Below are positions 47,005-55,572 of a stretch of 64,000 nucleotides of DNA, piece after piece. Where the stretch lies: the NCBI RefSeq assembly GCF_006376675.1, contig NZ_VEWK01000005.1, positions 186,001 to 250,000 on the forward strand, in the 5' to 3' direction. Positions within the stretch are counted from its first letter, which is position 1, and every line of letters starts with the position of its first letter. The DNA comes from Brucella pecoris. GTDB lineage: Bacteria; Pseudomonadota; Alphaproteobacteria; Rhizobiales; Rhizobiaceae. The notes beneath the pieces were generated by a model, which saw only the letters and a program-made list of their open reading frames with translations, ran no database searches and was not told the origin of the DNA. Made by a program: the position numbers and the translations under genes.

Positions 47005-47733
47005 ATGAATCAAGTGCTAACACAGTCCCGTCCAATCCGCTTGAAAGGGAGATCCTTTCTTGCGCTGGTGCTCTCGCCTGAACTGCCGCTCGATGGCTGG
47101 CTCGACAAGCTGGATGATCTCGCAGCACGTTCAGTAGGGTTTTTTCTAAATCGTCCGATCGTTCTCGATCTGGAGAACATTTCGATTGAGCGCCCGCAAC
47201 TGGTTCAGTTGCTTGAAGATCTGGTTAGTCGCGGTGTCTGGATTACGGGTTTCGAAAATGCGCGACCTTCTCTGCTAGGCCCCGGCATGCCGCCGGCGAT
47301 GCGTGGCGGACAGCCGGCCGCAGATTTCGATCCGGAAATTGCCGAGTCGAAACCGCAAGAGAGAACCCCGTCCGCGCCCACAGCGGTGCAACTCGTCAAG
47401 GCCGTTCCTTCCATGATCGTTACCGAGCCCGTTCGGTCCGGCCAGTCCATCTATTTTCCTGATGGCGATGTAACGATCGTCGGTTCTGTTGCATCTGGCG
47501 CAGAAGTGGTGGCTGGCGGCTCGATCCACGTCTACGGCGCATTGCGCGGTCGCGCGATGGCTGGGACCGCGGGAAATGCCGACGCACGCATTTTTTGTCG
47601 CAAGATGGAGGCAGAGCTTGTCGCTATCGACGGTCTCTACAAGACGGCCGAAGACATGGAGAGCAGATTGCGCGGGCAGGCCGTGCAGCTTTGGCTTGAT
47701 GGCGACTACATGATGGCCGAAACGCTGAATTAG
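47005..47733 (+). CDS. minC: Septum site-determining protein MinC
   Basis: Division inhibitor of about 242 aa that blocks FtsZ assembly away from midcell. The N-terminal FtsZ-inhibiting domain covers about residues 1-110 (FLALVLSPELPLDGWLDKLD). A Pro/Ala-rich linker leads to the C-terminal beta-helix MinD-binding domain (SGQSIYFPDGDVTIVGSVAS, then GGSIHVYGALRGRAMAG), the MinC hallmark. The start at ATG 47005 gives the usual length; the frame is open further upstream to 46834 but with non-homologous sequence. It is followed by a 252-bp gap with a palindromic repeat before minD. Confidence 0.93.
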   Translation: MNQVLTQSRPIRLKGRSFLALVLSPELPLDGWLDKLDDLAARSVGFFLNRPIVLDLENISIERPQLVQLLEDLVSRGVWITGFENARPSLLGPGMPPAMRGGQPAADFDPEIAESKPQERTPSAPTAVQLVKAVPSMIVTEPVRSGQSIYFPDGDVTIVGSVASGAEVVAGGSIHVYGALRGRAMAGTAGNADARIFCRKMEAELVAIDGLYKTAEDMESRLRGQAVQLWLDGDYMMAETLN

Positions 47734-47836
47734 AGCGCATCCCGAAAAGTGTGAAACGGTTTTCGGAACAAGATGCGCGTAAAAGCAAAAAGATAGAGCA
47801 TTTCCAAATGATTCAATCGAAACGGGAAATGCTCCA
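47731..47836. repeat. Interspersed palindromic repeat, copy A
   Basis: GAGCGCATCCCGAAAAGTG followed by GGTTTTCGG and AAGATGCGC forms one inverted module. GAGCATTTCC and GGAAATGCTC form a second. The same modules recur at 49069 and, rearranged, at 51326. This resembles the mosaic intergenic repeats of Brucella and rhizobia. It overlaps the minC stop codon. Confidence 0.75.
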
Positions 47837-47985
47837 GTACGTCCTTCTCAAAGGTTTCTGCCTTGAGAGAAACCAAGATTGACCGAGATGTCAGGCACTT
47901 TTGAGTGCTGCGAAAGAAAAGCAGAGCATTTCAATTCCCGGGTAACGGATGCTCTGGAGGCGCGCGGGAGATACAGGAGACAAAT

Positions 47986-48801
47986 ATGGCAAAAGTAATT
48001 GTTGTAACTTCCGGCAAGGGTGGCGTTGGCAAAACGACATCAACTGCTGCAATCGGCGCTGCGCTGGCGCAACGCGGCGAGAAGACCGTCGTTATCGACT
48101 TCGATGTCGGTTTGCGTAACCTGGACCTCGTCATGGGGGCAGAACGTCGCGTTGTGTTTGATCTGGTGAATGTCATTCAGGGCGACGCAAAGCTTCCGCA
48201 GGCTCTGATCCGCGACAAGCGCCTCGAGACGCTGTACCTGCTGCCTGCCTCCCAAACGCGCGATAAGGATAATCTGACTACCGACGGTGTCGACCGGGTC
48301 ATGGAAGACCTCAAGAAAGAGTTCGACTGGATCATTTGCGATAGCCCGGCGGGAATCGAGCGCGGCGCTACGCTCGCCATGCGCCATGCGGATATGGCTG
48401 TGGTTGTGACGAACCCCGAAGTGTCGTCCGTGCGTGACTCCGACCGTATCATCGGCCTTTTGGACGCAAAAACGCTCAAGGCTGAGCGGGGCGAGCGCGT
48501 GGAAAAGCATCTCCTGCTGACCCGTTATGACCCGGTGCGCGCAGAGCGCGGCGACATGCTGAAGGTTGATGACGTTCTCGAAATTCTGTCCATCCCGCTT
48601 CTCGGCATCATTCCGGAAAGCCAGGACGTTCTGCGGGCATCCAATATTGGTTCGCCCGTGACACTTGCCGATCAGCGCAGTGCGCCTGCATTGGCTTATC
48701 TCGACGCAGCCCGCCGTCTTGCCGGCGAAGAAGTGCCGATGACTGTTCCATCCGAAAAGCGCGGCCTTCTGGGTAAACTTTTCGGAAGGAGAGCGGCATG
48801 A
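47986..48801 (+). CDS. minD: Septum site-determining ATPase MinD
   Basis: Membrane-cycling ATPase of 271 aa. The deviant Walker [12 protein letters not shown] is at residues 10-20, [20 protein letters not shown] near 40 and [15 protein letters not shown] near 118 are MinD motifs, and the basic C-terminal amphipathic helix ([12 protein letters not shown]) binds membrane. The ATG at 47986 follows CAGGAGA. It recruits MinC, and MinE stimulates its ATPase. Its stop overlaps minE by four bases. Confidence 0.97.
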   Translation: MAKVIVVTSGKGGVGKTTSTAAIGAALAQRGEKTVVIDFDVGLRNLDLVMGAERRVVFDLVNVIQGDAKLPQALIRDKRLETLYLLPASQTRDKDNLTTDGVDRVMEDLKKEFDWIICDSPAGIERGATLAMRHADMAVVVTNPEVSSVRDSDRIIGLLDAKTLKAERGERVEKHLLLTRYDPVRAERGDMLKVDDVLEILSIPLLGIIPESQDVLRASNIGSPVTLADQRSAPALAYLDAARRLAGEEVPMTVPSEKRGLLGKLFGRRAA

Positions 48802-49067
48802 GCCTGTTTCGTTTCTTCAGCAAACCTGCCTCCGCGCCGCAAGCGCGTGAACGGTTGCAGGTTCTGCTTGCCCATGAAAGGGCGTCACACGAACATTCCG
48901 ATCTTGTTGCGGTGCTGCGGGAGGAAATTCTCGCCGTCATCGCCAAGCATATCCAGATCGATCGCGACAAGGTCAGCGTGAAAATGGACCGGCGTGACCA
49001 GATGTCGACACTCGAAGTCGATATCGAACTTCCGCTGAAAACCAAAGCGAAGGTGCGGGCAGCCTGA
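48798..49067 (+). CDS. minE: Cell division topological specificity factor MinE
   Basis: Protein of 89 aa. The N-terminal amphipathic segment [19 protein letters not shown] binds membrane. The anti-MinCD helix is [19 protein letters not shown] at residues 30-50, and the dimerisation domain follows ([18 protein letters not shown]). It overlaps minD by four bases and completes the operon. Confidence 0.97.
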   Translation: MSLFRFFSKPASAPQARERLQVLLAHERASHEHSDLVAVLREEILAVIAKHIQIDRDKVSVKMDRRDQMSTLEVDIELPLKTKAKVRAA

Positions 49068-49068
49068 T

Positions 49069-49172
49069 TAGAGCGCATCCCGAAAAGTGTGGAACGGTTT
49101 TCGGACAAGATGCGCGTTGAAACAAAAAGTTAGAGCGCTGATCTGATTCAATCAGATCGAAACACGCTCTAA
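49069..49172. repeat. Interspersed palindromic repeat, copy B
   Basis: Starts two bases after the minE stop with GAGCGCATCCCGAAAAGTG, then GGTTTTCGGACAAGATGCGC, then a module GAGCG...CGCTC enclosing GATCTGATTCAATCAGATC. The first half is almost identical to the repeat after minC. Confidence 0.75.
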
Positions 49173-49213
49173 CACCAATCTTGCGGATAGCCAGAAAGAT
49201 GGAGGGAAAAACC

Positions 49214-49384
49214 ATGAACCGCGGTGCACTTCTCACCAGATTGAAGGAACTTCAGGAGCTTCCAAAGTTTCAGAAGCGGGATATCTGTTCCATAAGCTCC
49301 TTCTTGCAGCTTGAGGCTCTGGCAGAGCATGTCAGGGTCTGTGAAGAGGCGGCAGGTGTTGCACAAACAGGGCAGGATCATTGA
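49214..49384 (+). CDS. Small hypothetical protein
   Basis: A 56-aa frame that starts at ATG 49214 with GGAGGG 7 nt upstream, an excellent ribosome site. The product is hydrophilic with likely helices (RGALLTRLKELQELPKFQKR) and two cysteines, and it has no recognisable domain or signal. It lies just after the repeat that follows minE. The strong ribosome site is the main reason to list it; conservation could not be checked. Confidence 0.5.
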   Translation: MNRGALLTRLKELQELPKFQKRDICSISSFLQLEALAEHVRVCEEAAGVAQTGQDH

Positions 49385-49478
49385 TCCTGCCTTTCTTCCT
49401 GTAAGGCTGCGTTTTCCTGTACTTGCCACGCCTGTTCATCTACGGGCTGGCGGCGTGCTGGTCAAAATCATGGTGTGT

Positions 49479-49562
49479 TTACGGTACGGCAAAAAACATC
49501 TGCAAATAGCAGCCGAGGACAACAAGGGCGACCAGCGCGGTGATCAGTAACAAGAGCTTCAT
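49479..49562 (-). CDS. Tiny hydrophobic membrane peptide
   Basis: A 27-codon frame whose product is a Met-Lys start, one Leu/Val-rich transmembrane stretch (LLLLITALVALVVLGCYL) and a short tail. This is the look of genuine bacterial single-pass micropeptides such as KdpF- or CydX-like subunits, but it matches none that I recognise. No strong ribosome site precedes the ATG at 49562, so confidence is low. Confidence 0.35.
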   Translation of the reverse strand: MKLLLLITALVALVVLGCYLQMFFAVP

Positions 49563-49685
49563 TGTTCATGGATCGCTCAATCACCGTTCACGTTCAAGAA
49601 AACAGATGGTGATTGACCACTAGGGTAAAGAAAACTTTGCCCTAGCCTCTTGTTTTTTACGAACTTTTGCGCGTTTATCGCGGTT

Positions 49686-50597
49686 TCATTTTTCCAGAAG
49701 GGGTGCAAGCTCCTGGCGCGCTGTTGTCAAGACCGTCTGTGTCAGGCCTGCTAGCGTGTCGGCTGCGAGGCGGTTAACCTGCCAGAACAAGGGAATATCC
49801 AGCGGCGTGTCGGGGATCAGTTCGACCAACTGGCCCGATTGCAAATGGTCACCGACCAACTGCACCGGATTCATGCCCCATCCCATGCCCGACAAGCTCG
49901 CATCGACGAAAGCCTGTGTCGAAGGAAGCCAATGTGTTGGGCAAACTATGTCATTCCTCAGCGCGGCGCGCACCCATTGATCTTGTAATCTGTCTTTCTG
50001 GTTGAATGTCAACGCTGGAGCCTTGGCAAGGGCATCACACGTTATTCCGTCCGGAAAATGCCGCGCGATAAAATCCGGAGAAGCCGTCGCCCGATATTGA
50101 AGAATGCCGAGCGGGGTCAGACGGCAGCCCTGAACGGGGTTGGACAGGGAAGTTACAGCGGCAATGACACGCCCGCGCCGTAGCCACTCGGCAGTATGAT
50201 CCTGATCGTCGACCGCTATATTGAAGAGATAATCCGATGTTGCACTGAAATGTGAGATCGCCTTGAGAAACCATGTGCCCAGACTGTCGGCGTTGGTCGC
50301 AATATGGAGCGTTACTCGCTGTACAGAGTTTTCACCACCGGATAGCGCGGGTAGTTCCGCCAAAAGTTCGCGCTCGAGCATGCCGACCTGCTCGATATGC
50401 CGGCATAACCAGTCACCCTTTTCGGTCGCTGTGCAGGGAGAGCCTCGCTCAATCAGGACAACTCCCAGCCTCTCCTCCAGATGCTTCACGCGTTGCGAGA
50501 TCGCAGACGGGGTCACGTTCAGCGCCCGGGCGGCTTTCTCAAAAGTGCCTGTCTGAACCACCATCGCCACTGCTTTCAGGGCGGAATAGTCGATCAT
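49686..50597 (-). CDS. argP: LysR-family regulator ArgP/LysG
   Basis: Regulator of 303 aa. The N-terminal helix-turn-helix region (LKAVAMVVQTGTFEKAARAL, then VTPSAISQRVKHLEERLG) is close to ArgP/IciA. It is divergent from a LysE-family exporter with 98 bp between the starts, the standard argP-argO arrangement. ArgP senses lysine and arginine and activates the exporter. Confidence 0.88.
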   Translation of the reverse strand: MIDYSALKAVAMVVQTGTFEKAARALNVTPSAISQRVKHLEERLGVVLIERGSPCTATEKGDWLCRHIEQVGMLERELLAELPALSGGENSVQRVTLHIATNADSLGTWFLKAISHFSATSDYLFNIAVDDQDHTAEWLRRGRVIAAVTSLSNPVQGCRLTPLGILQYRATASPDFIARHFPDGITCDALAKAPALTFNQKDRLQDQWVRAALRNDIVCPTHWLPSTQAFVDASLSGMGWGMNPVQLVGDHLQSGQLVELIPDTPLDIPLFWQVNRLAADTLAGLTQTVLTTARQELAPLLEK

Positions 50598-50695
50598 TAG
50601 TTATCCTAAATTGGAATTATGAAGTTTAACTATTCTAACTCGCAGGATTTCGGTATCCAAGTGCTAACTTACTCCCAGACAGATAGCGACCCCTC

Positions 50696-51304
50696 ATGAA
50701 TCCTTCAGTCTACGTAACCGGCCTTACAATGGGCCTCAGCCTTATTGTCGCCATTGGTGCGCAAAACGCTTTTGTTTTGCGGCAGGGGTTGCGCGATGAG
50801 CATGTGTTCGCCGTGAGCCTCGTTTGTGCCATATCGGATGCTATCCTAATTCTTGTCGGTGTAACGAGTTTCCAGAAAATCGCGACTATCATGCCAGCAC
50901 TTGATCCCATCATGCGATATGGCGGTGCGGCATTTCTCATCTGGTATGGCGCGCGGAGCCTCTATTCTGCGTTCACTTCGTCTGCCGTTCTGGCGACGGC
51001 GAACGGTGCGTCTGTGAGTCTGACCAGGACGCTCGCGACCTGTCTGGCGCTCACGTGGCTCAATCCGCATGTTTATCTGGATACTGTCATGCTGCTTGGA
51101 ACAATCTCTACGCAGTTTCCAGGCTTTGAAACATCCTTCGCCGCAGGTGCAGTCACCGCGTCCTTTGTGTTTTTCTTTTCGCTTGGCTTTGGCGCCCGTT
51201 GGCTGCGCCCAATCTTTGTCCGCCCGTCGTCGTGGCGCATTCTCGAAGGCGTCATTGCCGTTACGATGTGGTCGATTGCACTGAAGCTCGTGGTCGGCAT
51301 GTAA
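50696..51304 (+). CDS. LysE/ArgO-family amino-acid exporter
   Basis: Inner-membrane exporter of 202 aa with six predicted TM helices. The first, GLSLIVAIGAQNAFVLRQGL, is the family signature; ALTWLNPHVYLDTVMLLGT near residue 120 is another. It exports basic amino acids (lysine, arginine or toxic analogues such as canavanine). Divergent argP makes this assignment firm. Confidence 0.92.
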   Translation: MNPSVYVTGLTMGLSLIVAIGAQNAFVLRQGLRDEHVFAVSLVCAISDAILILVGVTSFQKIATIMPALDPIMRYGGAAFLIWYGARSLYSAFTSSAVLATANGASVSLTRTLATCLALTWLNPHVYLDTVMLLGTISTQFPGFETSFAAGAVTASFVFFFSLGFGARWLRPIFVRPSSWRILEGVIAVTMWSIALKLVVGM

Positions 51305-51325
51305 CAATTTCAGGATAGCCAAACT

Positions 51326-51430
51326 AGAGCATTTCCTGTTTTGATTGAATCATTGGAAATGCTCTATCCATTTGTTTTTACGCATGTCTTTATCCCGAAA
51401 CCGGTTCCCACTTTCGGGAGACATGCTCTA
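51326..51430. repeat. Interspersed palindromic repeat, copy C (rearranged modules)
   Basis: GAGCATTTCC (about 51328) and GGAAATGCTC enclose TTGATTGAATCATT. Next come CGCATGTC and TCCCGAAACCGGTTCCCACTT with CGGGAGACATG. The modules are shared with copies A and B but in another order, as in mosaic elements. Confidence 0.7.
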
Positions 51431-51470
51431 AAACGCCGGATGCGTTTGCTGCAACCGGCGTTTTAGTTTT
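51430..51470. terminator. Intrinsic terminator after the LysE-family gene
   Basis: Stem AAAACGCCGG / CCGGCGTTTT with a 15-nt loop, followed by AGTTTTT on the plus strand. On the minus strand the flanking A/T bases would also support termination of the cyclo-ligase operon that ends at 51485. Confidence 0.8.
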
Positions 51471-51484
51471 TGAAAGTATGATAC

Positions 51485-52225
51485 CTAAAGCCCCATGGCT
51501 TTCAGTTCCTGAAGCGGGGGGATCGTTTCGTACATGACGGGATCGAGACGGTCCCAAATGATACCGCAGGTTGGCTTGTGGGGATTCTTTACCTCGATAG
51601 TGCGGGTGGGCGTGAAGATGACGTCTGCAACCGTATCATAGACATCCGGCGTGAGTTTTTCGCTCAACACCTGACAATCGTGCACGACGGCCGCGGCTGG
51701 GGTTGCGGCCGTGATCCGGCCCAGACGATAGAGCATGCCCCATTCGGCATCGAAGAAGCCATGCCCCTTGCCGAAGCGGACGCCCTCGAGATTGATCGCG
51801 CCGGTGCCGGTGACCATGTAGTCCACTACCGGCATGGCTGAAATGTCTTTCAGGGTTACCGGTTGTCCCACGCGCTCCATGCCGTCCAGCGTCGAGGCGT
51901 AAAGATAATAGTCCGGCGAAATCAATTTCGGATCGAGGACCCAGAAGCCGCGCTTGATCGAATAGGTGGTTATCAGAACGGTCTTTCCATCTTTCAATGC
52001 CTGCAGGCGCAGGCGGTCAAGACAGTTGTCAGGCGTAATGAAGATGAAATCTGCATTCTGATAGTAATGGTGGTCCGTCAGGCGGGCCACGGCATCCTCA
52101 CCACCGTCGAAATCTGCGATGAACTCGCCGAAGTCGAAATGGAAACGACTGTCCGGTACAGCGACCTTGCGCAATTCGCTCCATACACGTTCGCGAACGG
52201 AAGCTTTGTGATCGGTGATTTCCAT
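51485..52225 (-). CDS. 5-formyltetrahydrofolate cyclo-ligase-like protein 1
   Basis: Protein of about 246 aa in the 5-FTHF cyclo-ligase/MTHFSD superfamily. The key phosphate/folate loop is visible as GVRFGKGHGFFDAEWGML near residue 150, matching the G-x-R-x-G-x-G-x-G-x-x-D pattern. It ends with VFTPTRTIEVKNP-like sequence. The start is ATG 52225 with AAGGAG upstream. It is the last gene of the NMT1-type ABC importer operon, and a paralogue opens it. Canonical cyclo-ligases are about 190 aa and recycle 5-formyl-THF; this longer branch may act on a different imported ligand. Confidence 0.8.
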   Translation of the reverse strand: MEITDHKASVRERVWSELRKVAVPDSRFHFDFGEFIADFDGGEDAVARLTDHHYYQNADFIFITPDNCLDRLRLQALKDGKTVLITTYSIKRGFWVLDPKLISPDYYLYASTLDGMERVGQPVTLKDISAMPVVDYMVTGTGAINLEGVRFGKGHGFFDAEWGMLYRLGRITAATPAAAVVHDCQVLSEKLTPDVYDTVADVIFTPTRTIEVKNPHKPTCGIIWDRLDPVMYETIPPLQELKAMGL

Positions 52226-52241
52226 GGGGACTCCTTGCATT

Positions 52242-53813
52242 TTAGTCTGCCGGGCTCATGCCGCGGCGGGCGAGCACCTGACGCTCGCAGAGGGCTACGA
52301 TTTGATAGAAGAAAACAGACAGCATAACGGACACCACTGCGACGGCCCAGATCATGCCATAGTCGAGATATCCGCGTGATTGATTGAGCAGATTTCCGAG
52401 CCCTGTCCCCGTCGCCAGCCATTCGGCAATCATGACGCCGAGCAGAGCGCGCGGAACGGCAAGACGAATGGCCGCGAAGACGTAGGGCAGGGAGGCTGGC
52501 ACTGACACCAGCCGGATCTGGGTCCAGACGCTCGCACCATATGCGCGGGGCACGTCCAGCGCCGCGCGCGGAACCAATGCCATGCCCTGCGCCATAGTCA
52601 CGAAAGCAGGGAAGAATGTGACTGAAATCGTTATCCAGAGGATGACCGATGGTCCGCGTCCCAGCAACAGGACGAGCAGCGGCGTCAGGGCAACGAGCGG
52701 CATTGTCTGAGTGACAAGGGCGACAGGCATGAAGCCGCGTACGATGGCGGGTTTGGCAACGGAGGTAATGGCGAGGGCAAAGGCAAAGAGAATACCTGCG
52801 GCCATGCCGAGAAAAGTGAGCGGTAAAGTCTGCGAAAGAGCCGTCAGCAATTTTGCCTGCGCCGGGGCGGAGGATGGAGCGAGGAATAGATACTCGAACA
52901 ATCCGACGGGGGTTTTGGCAATCATGGCTGGTGTTCCCATGGCGACAAGCAGCAGCCACCACAAGACGAAAGGAAGAGCTATCGAACAAATGACGAGAGC
53001 AATGTTTAGGCCGCGAGACGCGCGGGATGCAGCGTTCGGAGCGCTGGCCGGGACGGTGATGGCCTTTGTGCTGCCTGTCAAAACCTTTGCAAGAATGGAA
53101 AAGAGTGCATAGGCCAGCCCTGCGAGCAAGGTGGCGCATAGCCCAATACCCCAGAGCCGGGCTGGTTCGGCTCTGCCGAGGGATCCGATCAGGTAGGCAC
53201 CAAGACCGAAGCGGCCACCGCCACCAAACTCGGCCAGGATTGAGCCCAGAACCGCATTCGGAGCGGCAATGCGCAGACCGGCAAGGATCGACGGCAGAGC
53301 GGATCGAAACTGTGCCAGACACAGCACTTTCCGTCGGCTGCCGCCATAGGCGCGAACAATATCCACCATGCGGCGGTCCGTCTGGCTGATGCCGGTCACG
53401 GTAGCGGCCATGGTGATGAAATAGCAGCCAAGCGCCGCCAGCGTGATACGCGGCGTCATTCCTGAAAAAGTCAGAACCAGAATGGGAGAGATGGCAATCG
53501 GAGGCAGTGCAAAGATTGCAATATTGACGCCACGTCCCAGTTTCGCTGCGGTCGGAAACAACGCGAACAGGATACCGGCTGCAACGGCAATGAGATTGCC
53601 GATGATAAAGCCAGCACCCGCGCCTTGAAGTGTCGCCAGTATATGGGGCGGATAGTCGGCGCGATCTGTCCAAAGGCGAGCGAGAATCGCCGAAGGTGCT
53701 GGCAAAGCACCCTCTGCGATCAGAGAAAAACGGCCGCATATCTCCAAGACTGCCAGAAGGATGACCCAGTTGCGCAAGGTGGAGAGGTGATTCGTTGACG
53801 TGGTGTCAGCCAT
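52242..53813 (-). CDS. Fused two-half ABC permease (NitT/TauT-type)
   Basis: About 523 aa containing two tandem permease halves of 5-6 TM each. Each half has its own EAA-like coupling loop: one in MVDIVRAYGGSRRKVLCLAQ near residue 125, the second in ALDVPRAYGASVWTQIRLVS near 420. Normally two identical subunits form the channel; here both are in one chain. The start at ATG 53813 overlaps the end of the ATPase by 8 bp. Both halves look intact. It is the membrane part of the importer with the NMT1-like binding protein. Confidence 0.88.
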   Translation of the reverse strand: MADTTSTNHLSTLRNWVILLAVLEICGRFSLIAEGALPAPSAILARLWTDRADYPPHILATLQGAGAGFIIGNLIAVAAGILFALFPTAAKLGRGVNIAIFALPPIAISPILVLTFSGMTPRITLAALGCYFITMAATVTGISQTDRRMVDIVRAYGGSRRKVLCLAQFRSALPSILAGLRIAAPNAVLGSILAEFGGGGRFGLGAYLIGSLGRAEPARLWGIGLCATLLAGLAYALFSILAKVLTGSTKAITVPASAPNAASRASRGLNIALVICSIALPFVLWWLLLVAMGTPAMIAKTPVGLFEYLFLAPSSAPAQAKLLTALSQTLPLTFLGMAAGILFAFALAITSVAKPAIVRGFMPVALVTQTMPLVALTPLLVLLLGRGPSVILWITISVTFFPAFVTMAQGMALVPRAALDVPRAYGASVWTQIRLVSVPASLPYVFAAIRLAVPRALLGVMIAEWLATGTGLGNLLNQSRGYLDYGMIWAVAVVSVMLSVFFYQIVALCERQVLARRGMSPAD

Positions 53814-54573
53814 GCAGGGCCTCCTCGACGGCGTCCTCCAGCGCATGGAATTGCGACGTACTGAAGATTTCGGGGCTGCGTGGACGATCCAGCGGAATAT
53901 CGATGATCTGCGCGATGCGTCCGGGGCGGCTGTGCATCACCACTATCCGATCGGCGAGAAATACGGCCTCGTCAATTCCATGGGTAACAAGCAGGGTTGT
54001 CGCCTTGCTCTCAAGCCATATGCGTTGAAGTTCGATATTCATCTGACGACGCAATATCTGGTCGAGTGCGCCGAAAGGTTCATCGAGAAACAGAACGCGC
54101 GGATCTGTGACAAGAGAGCGGGCGATAGCGACACGCTGGCGCATGCCGCCGGAAAGCTCGCCGGGGAGCGCTTTCTCGAAGCCAGTGAGCCCGACAAGGG
54201 CGATTAGCTCGGCAATCCGGCCAGCTTTCGTGGAGCGCGAAAGGCCAAGAACATCCAGCGGCAACGCAATATTGTCTTCGACGCTGCGCCACGGCATGAG
54301 TGCTGCATCTTGAAAAGCCACGCCGGTCAGTCCGGCTTTCGCAGCCTCGACCGGGCTTTTGCCCATGACCGAAATTGATCCGCCATCGGGCTGGTCGAGA
54401 CCGAGCGCCAGACGCAACATAGTGGACTTGCCACAGCCGGACGGCCCGATAAGTGCCGTGAAGGAGCCTGTCGGACATTCAAGCGAGACGTCGGAAAGTG
54501 CAATCACATTTGTGCCGCGCCCCGAAAAGGAGCGCGTCACATTTTCCAGTTTGATCCCGGACATATCAGGCAT
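53806..54573 (-). CDS. ABC transporter ATPase, NitT/TauT family
   Basis: ATPase of about 255 aa. Walker [10 protein letters not shown] is near residue 40, the Q-loop in VAFQDAALMPWRSV near 84, signature LSGGMRQRVAIARSL near 132, Walker B VLFLDEPFGALD near 152 and the H-loop in VTHGIDEA near 190. These are typical of SsuB/TauB/ThiZ-type proteins. The ATG at 54573 overlaps the binding-protein stop (TGATG). Confidence 0.92.
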   Translation of the reverse strand: MPDMSGIKLENVTRSFSGRGTNVIALSDVSLECPTGSFTALIGPSGCGKSTMLRLALGLDQPDGGSISVMGKSPVEAAKAGLTGVAFQDAALMPWRSVEDNIALPLDVLGLSRSTKAGRIAELIALVGLTGFEKALPGELSGGMRQRVAIARSLVTDPRVLFLDEPFGALDQILRRQMNIELQRIWLESKATTLLVTHGIDEAVFLADRIVVMHSRPGRIAQIIDIPLDRPRSPEIFSTSQFHALEDAVEEALHG

Positions 54574-55544
54574 CAAATCTCTTCAAGAAGGGTTGTATCG
54601 AAATGATCGCGTTTGGCGGCGATGCCGATAGTGCCAAGCGCCTTGATTGTGTTCTCGATCGCTTCTTCGCTCATGGAAAATACACCATTCGGCGACTCGA
54701 TGAGCGGCTTCTGGGCTGTATTGAAGTAGATTTCGTTTTCGATCGACCGACCTGTGCCCTTGAACCAGGTGTCGGCAAACTTTGGCGGATAGGCTGCCGG
54801 GTCCTTGAGGTTCTCGTCCCAGCCTTTGCGGCTTGCCCGAAGGAAAGCGACGATTTCCTTGCGTTTTGCCTTGAGTGTTTCTTCCGTCACGACAACCGTA
54901 TCGTTGAAGATCGTAAAGCCGAAATCATAGAGCAGGAAGGAAACAGCGTCTTCGCCAGCCTGCTTGATGGTGAAAGGAACATTTGTTGTAAAATCGAGCG
55001 AAGCGTCGATCTCGCCCTTGATGAGTGGTGTCGGATCATAGGCGTAGGGAACGATATTGACCTGGGAAGGCTCAATGCCCGAAATCTTCAGCATGGCTTC
55101 GACCGAGATGACATTGACCGGCGGCACAGCGAGCGTCTTGCCGATCAGGTCCTTTGGCTCCTTGATCGGATTTTTGGCGAGCGAGATAATGCCGATAGGG
55201 TTCTTCTGGTATTGGGCGCCGATGATCTTGAAAGGCGCGCCCTGTTCGACGATCGCCTTGATCGTCGTATCGGGGGTGGTTAGGGTCAGGTCGGCCTTGC
55301 CCGCAATGATTGTGCTTTCGGGAATGACATCGGGTCCGCCAGATATATAGTTCAGATCGACGCCTTCCTCACGGTAGAAACCTTTATCGGCGGCAATGAA
55401 ATAACCACTGAACTCCGCGTCATTGATCCATGAAGCCTGAAAGTTGAAAGGCGTATCCGCGGATGCAAAACGACTCATGGCGGGCAGGGCGGCTGCGGCA
55501 CTTATAAGTCCGAGAAAACGGCGGCGATCCAGGACAATATTCAT
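54573..55544 (-). CDS. ABC transporter substrate-binding protein, NMT1/THI5-like
   Basis: Periplasmic protein of about 323 aa. The N-terminus DRRRFLGLISAAAALPA has a twin-arginine-type signal, cleaved before ADTPFNF. The mature part shows the NMT1 pattern: SWINDAEFSGYFIAADKGFY near residue 37 and GVDLNYISGGPDVIP near 62. The family binds HMP/thiamine precursors, riboflavin, sulfonates or nitrate. The start is ATG 55544 because it gives the signal peptide; the frame continues to 55658 without support. Flanking folate-ligase-like genes hint at a pterin- or pyrimidine-like ligand; this is inference. Confidence 0.85.
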   Translation of the reverse strand: MNIVLDRRRFLGLISAAAALPAMSRFASADTPFNFQASWINDAEFSGYFIAADKGFYREEGVDLNYISGGPDVIPESTIIAGKADLTLTTPDTTIKAIVEQGAPFKIIGAQYQKNPIGIISLAKNPIKEPKDLIGKTLAVPPVNVISVEAMLKISGIEPSQVNIVPYAYDPTPLIKGEIDASLDFTTNVPFTIKQAGEDAVSFLLYDFGFTIFNDTVVVTEETLKAKRKEIVAFLRASRKGWDENLKDPAAYPPKFADTWFKGTGRSIENEIYFNTAQKPLIESPNGVFSMSEEAIENTIKALGTIGIAAKRDHFDTTLLEEI

Positions 55545-55572
55545 TGAAGCTTCCTTTTTGGTGCTGAATTGG

